From Medicago truncatula (lineage: Eukaryota; Streptophyta; Magnoliopsida; Fabales; Fabaceae): a stretch of DNA of 64,000 nt. The notes under the pieces are model-generated. The model made no database searches and had not been told where the DNA came from. It was given only the letters and a program-made list of their open reading frames with translations. Within the stretch, counting starts at the first letter, position 1; each line of letters starts with the position of its first letter. The stretch covers positions 6,582,001 through 6,646,000 of the forward strand of contig NC_053043.1 in assembly GCF_003473485.1 (NCBI RefSeq). The letters run 5' to 3'. Made by a program: the position numbers and the translations under genes. Below, one piece after another: positions 10,830 through 23,224 of this stretch.

Positions 10830-11753
10830 ATGGTGGCTGAAATGTTTGCAAAAGGGTGGGGGTTGATGGGGAGGCGTGGAAATGGTGTAGGAGGCTTTTT
10901 GCGTGGGAGGAGGAGTTATTGGGGGAGTGTATTGTTCGCCTAACAAATTTCTCTTTTTAGGTGGACCGTGTCGATAGATGGATATGGATGTTACATGATT
11001 TTAATTGTTACACTGTTAGTTCGCTTATCATTTTTTAACAGACTTAGAGTTTGATAGTAATCAACAGCCTAATAGTAATTACAGATTTTTGTGGCTGAAA
11101 GCGGTGCCCCTAAAAGTGTTGATTTTTGCTTGGCGCCTGTTCTTAAACCGGATTCCCACTAGAGATAAACTCTTACAACGGAACGTTCTGCGTGTATCTG
11201 AACAGGATTGTATTGCTAATTGCGGTGTTATTGAGGACAGAGAGCACTTATTTATTACGTGCGGTTTCTTTGGTGGTGTGTGGAATGTTGTGGCGATTGG
11301 CTTGGTTTTTCATCAGCTTTCCATTGTCAATTCTTTGCTCATTTACATCATTTTAGTGGTTTGCGGGGTTTCTCAAAGAAGTCTACTAAGTCCATGCAGA
11401 TTATTTGGTTGTATGTAGCTTGGACAATTTGGAAAGAGCGGAATAATAGAATCTTCAAAGAAAAGGGGGACAACTTGCAAGCGCTTGGTGAAAGGGTGAA
11501 GCTTCAGTCATTTTGGTGGTTGAAATCGAAATACGTTAATTTTGTTTTCAACTATCAAGAATGGCGGCAGAGTCCTTTAACCTGCTTAAACTCAATTTTA
11601 TAGCTTGTTGTTTTTGCTTTTTTTTTTGATTTTGCGCCATTGTCGCATGTACAGGATTGTTGAACTCTTTTATGCCTAGGCGTTTTCGCACACCTTGTGC
11701 TTTAGCGTCTAGTGTTGCTTATTATATTCCATTTTGGCTTTTTCAAAAAAAAA
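10830..11753 (+). pseudogene. 5'-truncated LINE, zinc-binding domain and 3' tail
   Basis: Frame 11089-11418 encodes the reverse-transcriptase zinc-binding (zf-RVT) type domain typical of plant L1-like LINEs: WLKAVPLKVLIFAWRLFLNR, PTRDKLLQRNV, then a C..C..EHLF..C pattern. After a frameshift near 11330-11360 the frame continues to the stop near 11600 with IIWLYVAWTIWKERNNRIF, a hallmark of these ORF2 C-termini. Upstream, 10830-11088 shows stop-broken coding-like sequence. Downstream is a 3' UTR with a hairpin at 11688-11700 and an A-rich tail from 11745. The element is dead: truncated and frameshifted. Confidence 0.8.
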
Positions 11754-12088
11754 TAAAAAATTTTGTTCTTTTTAAAATTTCTCAACATTAATATATAAAC
11801 TATTATATAATAAAATCAAATTTTCTATAACTTACAACAAACAAAGACGCAGGGTTTGCTTGCTACTAATTAAAATATGACATTCGATAATTTATAGATT
11901 ATTTTTTTTGAGATTTCATAAAAAAATAGAATTTATTTTGTGTTTGTTTATCATAATAAAAAACACTAAAAATAATCTTTGAAAAGCTACTATTGACCAC
12001 TTTTCATTTGAAGTTTTTGGATTTCTTTATTTTAATTTTTATAAAAAGTCGTAACAAAGATGCAAATACTCTTAAAACTTATTTTTAT

Positions 12089-12091
<3 letters not shown>

Positions 12092-12126
<35 letters not shown>
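12092..12126. repeat. (AT)n microsatellite
   Basis: An uninterrupted dinucleotide AT run of about 35 bp between the LINE tail and the germin-like gene; likely length-polymorphic. Confidence 0.9.
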
Positions 12127-12129
<3 letters not shown>

Positions 12130-12365
12130 CAATTCTTAAAAAAACTACAAATAGCTTCTTACCAAAAGTCATATATTGTACAACACAATTTACCTTTTTC
12201 TAAAAGAAAACAAAAGCTAAACAAATTTTTTGTATGCGTGTATGGAAAGAGATTAATTAATGAAGAAGAAAAATTATTAAGGTTAAGCTGATTTAAGGAA
12301 ATGAAATCAAAATACTAGTACAGTATGTTACACCTACTACAAGCTACCTAGCAAGAATATATTAC

Positions 12366-12373
12366 TATATAAG
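12366..12373 (+). promoter_or_regulatory. TATA box of germin-like gene
   Basis: TATATAAG lies 50 bp before the start codon at 12423, at the spacing expected for a plant TATA box with a short leader. Confidence 0.6.
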
Positions 12374-12422
12374 CAGCAAAAGCTAATCTCACATTTCCAT
12401 AACACAGATTCAATTTTCAAAG

Positions 12423-13061
12423 ATGAAGATGAATCACATTATTATTTTCTTTTTTGCTCTCCTCATATCATCATCATACACCTTCCATGTTTCTTCTTCT
12501 GCCAATGATTTCTGTGTAGCAAACCTACACAAAACTCCAGACACCCCTTCAGGCTATCCATGCAAATCACCAACGGTGAATGATTTCGTGTTATCTGGCT
12601 TTGGACCTGGAAGCTTAAACAAAGCTTTTAATGTTAAATTAGCCAAAGCATCAGTAACTGAATTACCAAGTCTCAATGGACTTGATATATCTGCAGCAAG
12701 AGTAGACATTGGTCCAAATGGATCTGTTCCAATGCATACTCATCCTGATGCAACTGAATTACTAATCATGGTTCAAGGTAGAGTCACTGCTGGATTTATC
12801 AACCTTACAGAAGTTTATGTCAAAGATCTTAAGCCTACTGATATTATGGTTTTTCCAAAAGGACTATTGCATTTTGTAGTTAACTCTGGTGCTGGAGAAG
12901 CTATTGCTTTTGCTACTTATAGTAGCTCAAAGCCTAGCTTTCAGTTTCTTGATTCTGTACTGTTTGGAAACAAGTTACCTACTTCTATAATTGCAAAGAC
13001 TACTCTTCTTGATGTTTCACAGATCAAGAAGCTTAAGGCTAAGTTTAAGGGCACTGGCTAG
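12423..13061 (+). CDS. Germin-like protein, auxin-binding ABP19/20 type
   Basis: A 212-residue single-exon cupin, the usual germin-like length. Residues 1-27 form a signal peptide (hydrophobic IIIFFFALLISSS, likely cut after SSA-27), so the product should be apoplastic. The N-terminal disulfide pair is C31 and C47. The Mn-binding cupin residues are present: H105 and H107 with E112 (HTHPDATE), and H150 in LLHF. The germin box usually reads HTHPGATE; here the glycine is aspartate (D109). Sequons lie at N99 (NGS) and N127 (NLT). The fold is a jelly-roll oligomer; family members vary in activity (superoxide dismutase, or peach ABP19/20 auxin binding), so enzyme function is not assigned. The start follows the TATA box and a short leader; an in-frame ATG two codons later is a possible alternative. 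Confidence 0.95.
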   Translation: MKMNHIIIFFFALLISSSYTFHVSSSANDFCVANLHKTPDTPSGYPCKSPTVNDFVLSGFGPGSLNKAFNVKLAKASVTELPSLNGLDISAARVDIGPNGSVPMHTHPDATELLIMVQGRVTAGFINLTEVYVKDLKPTDIMVFPKGLLHFVVNSGAGEAIAFATYSSSKPSFQFLDSVLFGNKLPTSIIAKTTLLDVSQIKKLKAKFKGTG

Positions 13062-13096
13062 GATTTCTTATGAATATTATCCACTTCTATGTAACC

Positions 13097-13102
13097 AATA
13101 AA
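13097..13102 (+). terminator. Poly(A) signal AATAAA
   Basis: A canonical AATAAA 36 bp after the germin-like stop codon, followed by T/G-rich sequence; a plausible near-upstream poly(A) element. Confidence 0.5.
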
Positions 13103-15577
13103 CTTATGTGTGTTTGGTTATTAATTATGTTTCTATGTCAAATTGTTATTTTAATATTACAAGAGGATAGTATGGTTCTTATCTAATCTCAATGGTTTAT
13201 AGTATGGTTCTTGTTATCATATAATCTGATAAACACAGAAATGAAACTTAGCTATATAATAGAAAATATATTGATTAGCATTAGATAGACATTATGGGAC
13301 AAAACAAAAACCTACAAGATGCATGCTTAGCTCATAATTAATAATTGTTCCTCCTCTGAAAGAAGAACTAGGAAAGTTAATGAGGACATTTTGAGGAAGA
13401 TAATTTTTGTCTGCTCCTAGTAGCTTGGAATGATATTATGATTCTATTTCACTATTCTTCTACTATTGGAATGATGTAAATAGCATACTTATTTTGATTA
13501 AGGCAGAAGTCTTAAAACACAATAATTTCCAAGGAAAGAAGAAAACCTATGGTAACATTTTTGAATGATTGAGTCTGTCGAAACAAGATTTGATATTAAG
13601 AACAAAAGGACATTATGATATCAAAATGGACATAACAAAATAAAAATCAACTAAAACCATTTCTAATGTCATGTTTTTTCTGCCTGCTAATTCGAGTTAG
13701 ATTCAGATTGAAAACCATTTGCTGAAGAAATCTGCAGTCCTGAATGCTCCTTAAGTGTTACTGGCTTGAAATTGAATTATATGGTTGAATGGCTGATTGT
13801 TCCATTCCTTGTAGCTTAAGAAAGTTTGTCTCAATAAGGATCTGAATATGGTTATTTAATACCAGTGTGTTGAAGCAAGATAAGATGAGATCACATAAGC
13901 TAATCAAGGGAAAAACCTGTCAAATTTATTGCACTAGACCTTGCGTATGCGGGAGCTTTGTGCACCGGGCTGCCATTTTCAAAGTTTTTTGTAAAATTTA
14001 TCAAAGCTATTAGGCCAAACTGACTCTTAATGAGATTTTGAATATCATTGCCAACACAATGATTTTCAGTCTATAGCAACCACTCTTGTCATGTAAGAAA
14101 AAGGCCAACACTGAATATCATTGACTCTCAAAACAACATACCATTTCCCAAACTGTCTTCACAAAGGGCAACATTGCTTTCTCATGTAAGAAAATATCAG
14201 TTTCTTACATTGAGAACACATCACTATCTGAGTTCCCAAAACAACGTTGATTTGTGATAGTGAATATTTGTTAATATAGTTTGACTTACATTGAGAGTTT
14301 ATATGAATTAAATTCCAATAATTTATACTTGTGATTTGCGAGCATGTCAGTAATAATTTGTATGAATATTTTATCTTTGTTTTGAAATATTTTTGCTAGC
14401 AATGTGTTCATCCATTTCATTTTGGTTTGTTCAAAAGCTTCAAGGACTAATTATGATACTCCAATAAGCTTCTCTTGTATTATTGAAAACTGTTTTAAGT
14501 CAAGCTTAATCTTCTTTTAATCATGTTTGTGATGTCATGCTAATTCAAGGTTGCTTCATTTGTAACCACTGAATGATTCTCTTGTAGTGAAAGAAGCTTC
14601 TGAGTTATGTTAAGATTGTGATGAACATTTTGATCTCTATGAATTTGTTTTCTATCGTATGGCCGAGAAGCCTTCCACTGCTACTGTTTCATTAAAGCTC
14701 CTTGTCCGTTTTCGATGCTCTCAACACGATCCTTAAATAATTTAGCATAACTGTCATCTCTATCTCTATGTGGGTACATTAAAAACTCCAAAGATAAATA
14801 AAATAAAAGACAACAAACATTTTTATGATCACTTCTGGTGGAACTCGAAATTTGACCTTCACTCTAATTTAATCAAATTATGCAACTTACATAATAATTA
14901 TGTGACATTATTAGACATCGTACATCCTATTACAAAATTGTTACAACACAATATCATAAAATTACACAAACAGTTAGATTTTCTGCTGTTGATTACATGT
15001 TTTAAATCCATTCAAGCCAACAAATAATGTATGTAGGATGTGCACCCTTACGACTGTATCTTGACTAACACACTTGTGGGCAGTTGAAGACCTCGGCTTC
15101 ACGTCAAAAAAAAAGAATTTGAAATTGTGAATGCATCATGCCATCAAGAACAGGTGTGTAATTTGCATTCTTTACCGTTACGCTTCTTGAGGCAGCTTCG
15201 CATGATTTTTGTCCTCATATATGTCATCTCATTTTGACCAAACTTGCTTCCTACATGAACTGCTGCTCATCAATGAGAAGTGAACATAAATTTTCAATAA
15301 CCCTGATTGAAAATCTTGATATTTCACAAAAAGCTAGAATTCAAACGTTTGAAACTTTTGTTATATAAGCTAATTCCATTATGTACAAATTTTCCAGGGA
15401 ATCATTATAGGGTCGGCAATAAGAGAAACTATGGTAAATGTTGTACTGTATTTAATTAGAGTATTGACAGGTTTCATGGAGATAGCAAGGAATGATACCA
15501 TTATGAAAATAAGGTCTTCCTTACCTATTTCATAGTTGCAGTACATATGGAGCTAGAAGCACCCAATTAGAGTGGCA
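13103..15577. other. Intergenic, no gene seen
   Basis: No supported gene between the germin-like gene and the Obg 3' end. The 85-codon frame at 14770-15027 is low-complexity and has no recognisable domain. The only recognised piece is a short SINE-like fragment at 13937-13974. The region just below 15577 probably holds the Obg 3' UTR. Confidence 0.5.
13937..13974 (+). repeat. Au-SINE-like 3' fragment
   Basis: TGCGTATGCGGGAGCTTTG followed by TGCACCGGGCTGCC matches the characteristic 3' end of the widespread plant Au SINE family as I remember it. The tRNA-derived 5' part with A and B boxes is not visible upstream, so only about 38 bp remain. Confidence 0.5.
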
Positions 15578-18500
15578 TTACTTCCATTCAGGCCATTTAA
15601 TTGAATCAGTGGACATCTTCATCTTTGATGCACCAGCTTTGTTTGAGGAGTCATGCCATATCATCTCCATCTGATACATAGCAGAACAAATGGTCACTGG
15701 GTATGAATTATGGAATGACACAATATTGTAGAGCTTCGAGTAATAAGACTACACAATAAAAAGTTACAAATAAACTTTGTTCCCTATCTTATTGCTGATG
15801 TTTCTAGGCTAGAAACAAATTCTAGGTTACTCTTGAGGTCAATAGCAAGTACTGTCAATAGTGTTTGTTCCACCTTTAAGGAAGCAATGTTTCGAGTGAA
15901 GCAGTTACTGACAACTAAATTTCATTCAATAAATCAACCATATGCTAATTGCTTCATTCGTCATGCTAGCAAGGATTACAATGAACAGAAATGCTGAAGA
16001 GAAATGAAATACATACCTCTCCAACAATCACTTTGTCGCCTTCCTTTACGCCACGTTTCACGAGAGACTTAAATACACCACAAGCCTCAAGGACATTTTG
16101 GAATCTTTTCTCGGAATCAACATACCTGTTAAAAGATTCACCGGTTTCCATGAGACTATCCATGAATGGAGGTGGAAATTTCAAGCATAATTCTAGTCCT
16201 AATACACTTTTTTACTAACATGTATCAAGTATCAGAGAGGAGGATGGAGCTTCCAGCCTTTATATTTTTCATGCTGTTCTAGAACGGTTCTTTTTTATTT
16301 TTGGCAAAGTCTAGAAAGGTTATTTGATGAAGTTTCCAACAATAGCCAGCTATTTTTTGGTTTAGGCATCTTTCACTTTCAAGTTTGAAAATTTACTCAA
16401 AAAGCTTTAGCAATCTGAGAAAATGCATTACTTATGTGATCATAAATGGTTTTGTAGACAAATATAGAAAAAATGCAGGTGAATGATTACAACACTATTT
16501 GTTAAATGTGATTGAAAGTTACAACTCAAAAAGTAAAGTATGTTTGACATGTAATAAAACTACAAACTGGTGGAAAAGAAATGTGTGTATTCTTACTGTT
16601 AAAAATTGACATGTATTCTTAAATCACATTTTTATTATTTAACCTACCGCCAATTTGTCATCTGGACAAAACGATGCAATCCAGATCCAACTACGCTCCA
16701 AACATTTGAACTGCTATCATGAAAAATCTCAAAATCACTGATTGATGCACTTCGTTGCTTCTGTACCGCATGAGCTATATGATTCATGTCTACCATATCT
16801 CGTCCATCTGAAACAGGTTAGATTAGTCCAAATGCAAAGAAGTTTTTACAGAAAAAGAATAATCTGGTAATATGACAATGATATATAGAATACGCATAAA
16901 ACAACTTATAACCTTCATATTCCTCCCTGTCTTCTTTATTTTTACGCCAAAGCTCATAAGCAGCACATATAACTTCATGAGTACCTTCCCTTTTGACAGC
17001 ACTCATACAAAAAGGTGTGATCCCATGAGATTGCAACTTTTCCTTGAAGGATTCCCAGTTTTCGTATGCTTCTGGAAGATCCATTTTGTTATAAGCAACT
17101 ATAAAAGGCTTCTCAGCAAGTTCAGGATTAAATAGCTTCAGTTCTAGACGAACTGCATCAAACTCAAGATCTGGCTGTGGTGATGAACCATCAACGACAT
17201 GTATCTGAAACCCAATGTAAAGACTAATTTTAAACAGCAGATTTAAGGGTGAGAAAATGGAGGAGCAGACAGAAATATCAAATTATTATACTTTTGAAAT
17301 AGCATATACTACCAGAATGTTCCATACAGAAAAATTAAAATAAAATCACACTCATAAGCTAAATAGATGGACACTATATCATTGTTTAAACCAATGGATA
17401 ACCCTTAGAACAATGAATTTTTGGATAAACTGCACGTGACATTCAACATAAAGACATTCAGAGTGGGCTGGGTTCATATCTACTAATTGATTGATTTGGA
17501 GTCTGGAGAGATATATCAGTTATCAGACGGAAAAAAGCAAAAATAAAGGTAATATAACGGACACACTCTAAAAGCTTAAATAAGCAAACAACTTGAAACT
17601 TAAGTCAATCTATTTTTAACACGACAGACACTATAAGAAGTTAGATCAAAAGGTCGCAGTGGCCTAAGTTATATATTTCAAGTGTGTGTCAAAAAAATCG
17701 TTTAAGAGAAGGGCAATGAAGTTTAGAGTGTTTTTTAGGAAAAAGGAAAGCAAGGAACATACTCATAATCTATAATCGAACATAGCTCAGATAAAATTGA
17801 GATTCTAAATAGATAGATATGTAACCCAAGTGCCTAACTATATAAAATATAATAAATATGTTGATAACATGTTGATCAAAAACACCTACCAGTGCAGAAC
17901 ACCTTTCAGTGTGTCGCAGAAATTCATGACCTAAACCAAAACCTCGGTGTGCTCCTTCAAGAAGACCTGGAAGGTCTGCCACTACCATAGTTGAATCGTA
18001 GTCAAAGGAAACAACACCCAGATTGGGAAGCAGAGTTGTAAAGGGATAATTTGCCACCTCTGGCTTTGCAGCACTAACAACACTCAAAAGTGTACTTTTC
18101 CCTGCATTTGGAGCACCAACTATACCAACATCTGCAACCAGCTTCAGTTCTAACTCCAACCACCTGATCAAAAGAAACCAGCATTCTTAGACTCGTATAT
18201 GAATTTGAAACTCAGGCCAGATTCAGGAAAACAAAAGAATAAACTAGTTTCTCTTCAAAACAAAAACAGGTCTAGTTTCAGACATGGCCACACATCATCT
18301 CCGTCCATTATGGATTGTGGACATTTAACTCGCAAATACAATCTAATAGGAACAAAACTGAAAAAGAGAAATCCAGCCATATGCTAACTTTTAATGCCAC
18401 ACTCACATGCATCCCGAACTCACCCAATCAAAAATACAAATACGGGTCCTCTAAAGTCACGACTTCTTTCACATAAAATACACTAAAGTCACGACTTTCC

Positions 18501-19859
18501 TACATAGGATCCATTTCCCAAAAGAGATGTGTCATTTGAACATCGAAATACAGACACCTGGTGTGACACCGTATATGCTTATCTCTATCTATCCACATTA
18601 CTTTCAATCTTCTACAACTTGCATGCATTTAAAAAATACACATAAAAACCAAAGGACATCATACTCGACATCAAAGTATCATTTCTCTTCCTAAGAACAC
18701 CCTTCAAATCAAAATTTTAAAAACCAAATTAAACATCAAACCTACAAGAACACTGAATCATAGTTCAACTACTTTAAACCATTAAAACCAGGACAAAATT
18801 GCATTGGAATAACTGTACAATAGACAATGTCAGTTCAAAATTCAACGGATTAAACCGTCCAGTGTGGTTTTTAAAACATTGCTTCAAAGAAAACACATAG
18901 TAAATCTTATGGTGAAAATGAGCACTCACATACATTTCATGACCCTGTTCACCATTCTCAGCAATTTTCGGAGCTTTATTACTCCCACTCTTAAAAGCAG
19001 CATTCCCTCTCCCACCTCTCCCACCCGGCAACAACAACGCCTTCTGTCCCGGATAAACCATCTCCAAAATCACCTCCTCCCTACCAGCCTCCCTAATCAC
19101 CGTCCCTGGCGGCACCTTCACCACCACATCATCCCCCTTAGCACCAATCTGCATCCTACCTTGTCCATGTGACCCCCTCCCCGCCCGAAAATGAATCCCA
19201 TTCCTAAACGGTAACAACGAATTCATCGCTTTATCAACTTCCACATACACATTTCCACCTCTCCCTCCATCCCCTCCTGATGGCCCTCCAAACGGTACGT
19301 ATTTCTCCCGCCTGAATGCCATACTTCCGTTCCCTCCGTCTCCTGCCTTCGCGAAGATTTTCGCCCGGTCAAAACACCGCATCACCGCCGGTAATCCTTT
19401 CTCCTTCACTTCTTCTTCAGTTTCTTCACTCCAGAATTCTTCACCTTCTTCAATCTCCTCATCCATAAACTCCAATTCTTCATTATCTTCAGACAAAGAC
19501 TCACCAATTCCTTCAAAATCACCATTGATTTCTTCTTCTTCTTCTACTACTACTTCTTCATCATCATCGTTATCGAGTTTGTGGAGCAATTGGTGAATTG
19601 GTGTTGATTCGGAGAGTTTGATTTCAGAGGAGGAAGGTGAGAAAGTGGAAGAAAAGTCTTCCCTGAGAGGGAGACGAGTGTAGGTGGTGGCGTCGCCGGC
19701 GGAGAGGAGTGGCGGTTCCGGTGAGGACTTGTGGGTGTTGAGTTTAGGATTTGGAGGAGGTTTGGATTTGGTGCGGGTGGGTACACGGTAACGACGGTTG
19801 CGTGTGTTGGAGCAAGATATAGAAATGGGAGAGAACCATGGTGAGATTGAAGTAACCAT
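15578..19859 (-). CDS. OBGC: Chloroplast Obg GTPase (ObgC/CPSAR1 type), six exons
   Basis: Exons by splice signals: 19859-18934, 18163-17890, 17204-16913, 16807-16648, 16125-16017, 15670-15578; 617 residues. Residues 1-60 are basic and Ser/Thr-rich, like a transit peptide. Residues 96-150 are very acidic ([10 protein letters not shown]). The glycine-rich Obg fold spans about 160-309 ([25 protein letters not shown]). The GTPase domain has G1 GAPNAGKST at 325-333, G3 DLPG at 372-375, G4 NKMD at 439-442 and G5 SAV at 468-470. The C-terminal Obg domain is about 530-590. Bacterial Obg aids 50S ribosome assembly; plant ObgC acts in plastid ribosome and thylakoid biogenesis. The first donor is the in-frame AT|GTATGT rather than GTGAGT three bases later, which would break the frame. 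All catalytic motifs are intact. Confidence 0.95.
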
Positions 19860-19947
19860 TTTCGTGAGAGAGGAACAAGAACAACACGATGTGTTGTTGA
19901 TGAAACATGTCTCAATTCAGATAAAAACCGGGAAAAAACCTCAACTG

Positions 19948-19963
19948 GATAAGGCCACACGTG
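19948..19963. promoter_or_regulatory. I-box and G-box upstream of Obg gene
   Basis: GATAAG (19948-19953) and ACACGTGT with core CACGTG (19958-19963) lie 90-105 bp upstream of the Obg start codon. G-box plus I-box pairs are common in light-regulated nuclear genes for plastid proteins. The match is seen; regulation is inferred. Confidence 0.35.
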
Positions 19964-21634
19964 TTGTAAAACCTCAATTCACACCTTTTTTTTTAAATGT
20001 CTTTTCATTTATTATTTTTTTTGTCAAGTCATTTTTTTTTATTACAGCTATATTGTTTTAAAGTTTATTTAAGTTAATAAATTTTGTAAAAATAATAATA
20101 ATTGTACTTTGATAACATTAATTTTCTATAATATTTTTAACTATTTATTCTATCATTTCATGTACGAATCAATTATCTTCTACATACAACTACAAAGATT
20201 AATCTTTCAAGTCGAGTGGAACTACATTAGATGACACAGAAAGTAAAATATTCCTTCTTTAATGTGAACAACAAATTTTCATGTCATGTATTAGATATAT
20301 GCAAAAGAATGTGGCCCTCCTCAACCGAAGTAAAGAGGGTTAGTTAAATCTTTCTTCCACTCACCTACAAATCCCTCAATATTCCAAAAAAAATATCAAA
20401 CTCACTCACGATTTATTCTCAAAAAATGAGTTCAGTTAAATTCCAAGGCAAGTCCGGAGAGGGATGGCAAACAACAATTGAAGAACTAATTATGTACCTG
20501 AAATTTATGAAAAATAAAGAGATATCGATAAAACCAAAATGAAAGTCAATGCTGACGATATTTTTGCATATAACATAGCACTATATGTGATCGGTGATAT
20601 TGGTGATCGTGAATTAAAGTATATTAAAGACTATATATGTATAAAATATCTGCAATGAAAAGAAATTATTCCAATGAAATCAAACTTGCCTTGTAAAACA
20701 AAACTTTTTAGTCTTGTAGTCCTCACACTTGAAGATGTGAAGTTAATTAGATATATACCCCTTTCGTCCCTTAATATAAAAGCCCTCGTTGTAACTTTCA
20801 TATAGATTAAGAAATGTTCGTAGTGTACGTAATGTGTCCATTTTATATGAGGATAATACTAAATTGTCTTTTGTTTGTGGTATATTCAATATTGACTTTT
20901 TTTATATTCTAAGATAAGTTACTAGTATCATTTAAGGTTGTGTTTCAAGTCCTACATTGCTTAGGTATTGAGACCTAAAAATGTGTTTAAGTACACTTAT
21001 TTTTTGAGTTAATTTTTAGGATGAGATTCAAGCCCATTCAATATATATGAATATTTTTCAGCACCTTCGTCCTTTTAGTTAATGTTTGGGATGAGATCAA
21101 CTCCATTTAACAATAGATAGAGACCGAAAATGACTATTTATTTTTTCTCTTATCAAAGACAAATTAATTTGGATTTCATGTTTTTTTTGTAAGGATTGAA
21201 ATGAAACTTCACTTTACATATTAAATTTTTTAAAGTATTTGATATAAAATAAATATAATATAAAAACAAGTTCATTGCTTAGGTGATATATTATGATTTA
21301 AAGAGATTATTTTTATTTTTGAAAAGATATCAAAAGAGAATAGTTATAAAGAGTAAAATATATATTAAAGAATGTTTCTATTTTATTTTTTTTTAAATTG
21401 AATATTAATTTACCAAACAAGTTTTTTGATTTTCTCTTCTCCAAAAGAGTTCTCAAAATTGAGATTATCAGACAGATTTTAAGTTTCTTTACTTTCTGTA
21501 CTTTATTTCTCACACATTCATGCATCATGGAAACAACCTCCTTTCTGTACTTTCTCCGACATTCATCTTTAACTTGGATATCTCCATCAATAAAGACAAA
21601 GTTAGAAGGAGAGTTGTCATTCCAATAAGGACTC
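19964..21634. other. Intergenic, Obg upstream region
   Basis: AT-rich, no gene recognised. Contains a half Stowaway-like element at about 20755-20880. Sequence near 20945-21110 (TCAAGTCCTACATTGCTTAG) resembles LTR remnants of unknown family. Confidence 0.4.
20755..20880 (+). mobile_element. Half Stowaway-like MITE
   Basis: It starts CCCCTTTCGTCCCTTAATAT, the left-end type of Tc1/mariner-derived Stowaway elements. No matching right end is seen downstream, so it is truncated. Confidence 0.45.
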
Positions 21635-21642
21635 AAGAAGGG

Positions 21643-22171
21643 CAGGTCTGGCCTTGAGGGTGTGTAAGGTGCTCAACGAGACCGGACCTCTAAATGATAC
21701 GGGCCTCTAACGAAAAATTAAATCTAATATCCACCCCCACTTAAATAAAAAATATATACGTTATATCCTTTTCTTTCTTTAGTAGATGTTTAAGTTTTTT
21801 TCTAGACTCTAGTTCTCATTTTTGTACATAAATCGGATACTATCAAACCACCCCTAATTTGTATAATCACTTAATCAGTCAATTTGAAAAGGTATTTCAT
21901 TGAAAGAATCACAACAATCATTATTTTCTTCGCATAAACCATTCGTTTTATCCTATTCCACAACAGAGGAGTGACAGATTCAAACGTCACTGTTAGATAA
22001 ATTTCATCTCTTTCACTTAATTTTTTTTAATTCCTTTCATGTTTAGAAGTTCTTTTGATTCTGATTTTTTTTTTTAATGAAATTTAGCTACACAAAGAAA
22101 TTACGTTTTATTTTAATAGGAGCCTATTTTAAAAAGAGAGCCGAGCCTCCTATTTCACAAAAACGGCTATG
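21643..22171. mobile_element. Non-autonomous hAT element, 8-bp target duplication
   Basis: It starts CAGGTCTGGCCTTGAGGGTG and continues with GGACCTC/GGGCCTCTA blocks typical of legume hAT ends. It ends with GAGCCGAGCCTCC...ACGGCTATG. Perfect 8-mers AAGAAGGG flank it at 21635-21642 and 22172-22179, the target-site size of hAT transposases. Length is 529 bp. No transposase frame is visible, so it would have moved with help from another copy. Confidence 0.8.
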
Positions 22172-22179
22172 AAGAAGGG

Positions 22180-23215
22180 GTATATGTGGTTGTGCAGGGT
22201 ACACCATTGTTGCTCAAAAGTTGTAGTGCAGTCAGGGTGACACTTGCAAACAACTTCCTCAGCTTTGGTGTTTTAGGAAGTGATATTCTTCCTCACCCAC
22301 TGCAGAGCATAATCAATATTATATAATTCATTTCAACAAGATGGCTATTACAAAAAAAAAGATGTCACATGAACTAAAGTGAGAGTTTTTTTCGAGAAAA
22401 TCCTTAAATCCTTAAATTTAATTCTTATATCCTTAAATCCCTAAATCTCGTCTAATTCTCTTTGCTCAAAATCAATTTCCTTTTTTATTGTTGTTAATCA
22501 ATGGGGATTTGTGGTAAGAAAGGAACGTAACACCAAATATTTTGTGTTGTCAATCCAAGAAGTTTAGTTATATTGTGTGTACTATTATAATTAATAGAAC
22601 GTCTCATGTCAAATGTGATTTTAGTAAAAATATATGTATGTTTTGTAATTGTCAAACAATCGAGTATGTCTCCAAAGTCCAAACTTTGGCTTAACTAAAC
22701 ATTATCAAAATAACTTAAACAATATCTTACTTTGTACTAAAACATATTTATCAAACATGCATGTAGAAACATATTAATCAGCTTCACTGTACTTACACTA
22801 TAGAATGAGGGAAATATTATACTTTTTAAAATTGAGGAGTAAAATGTGGTGATTTCTTATAACATTAGAATTCAGTACAATCCTGAAAATTAACAACAAC
22901 AAAAAAATAAATTGATTTTGAACAAAAAAAAAAAAGGGAATTAGATGAGATTTAGGGATTTGTGGATTAATATTGTCAAATTAGAAATTGGACCAAATAT
23001 CCACGCTAAGAATGAGATTGAATATTTAAGTTATATTGGATTTTCATTTTTGTCAAAACTTTTGTACAATTGAATGAATAAATTATATGTGCTTAGATAC
23101 CCAAGTTAGCTTTCAGAATGTAAGATGTAGTCTCACTTAAGGTTCTGTTTGGTAAATAATGATTAATGACCCTCATTTCATTTTTTTGAGAAAAATATAA
23201 TATGTTATAACACAA
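22180..23215. other. Intergenic, no gene seen
   Basis: 22180-22320 is relatively GC-rich and open in one plus frame but matches nothing I recognise. The rest is AT-rich, including T/A-rich repeats of CTTAAATC near 22400-22445. Confidence 0.4.
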
Positions 23216-23224
23216 TAATAAAAA

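Noticed and set aside
12092..12126. AT run as an origin or regulatory element
   Set aside because: A plain dinucleotide microsatellite with no associated motifs.
14770..15027. 85-codon frame between germin-like and Obg genes
   Set aside because: Low-complexity His/Asn/Leu-rich translation and no ATG at its reported beginning; not a convincing gene.
19550..19960. 136-codon minus frame overlapping Obg exon 1
   Set aside because: Shadow of the Obg coding frame; the Obg frame carries the conserved domains.
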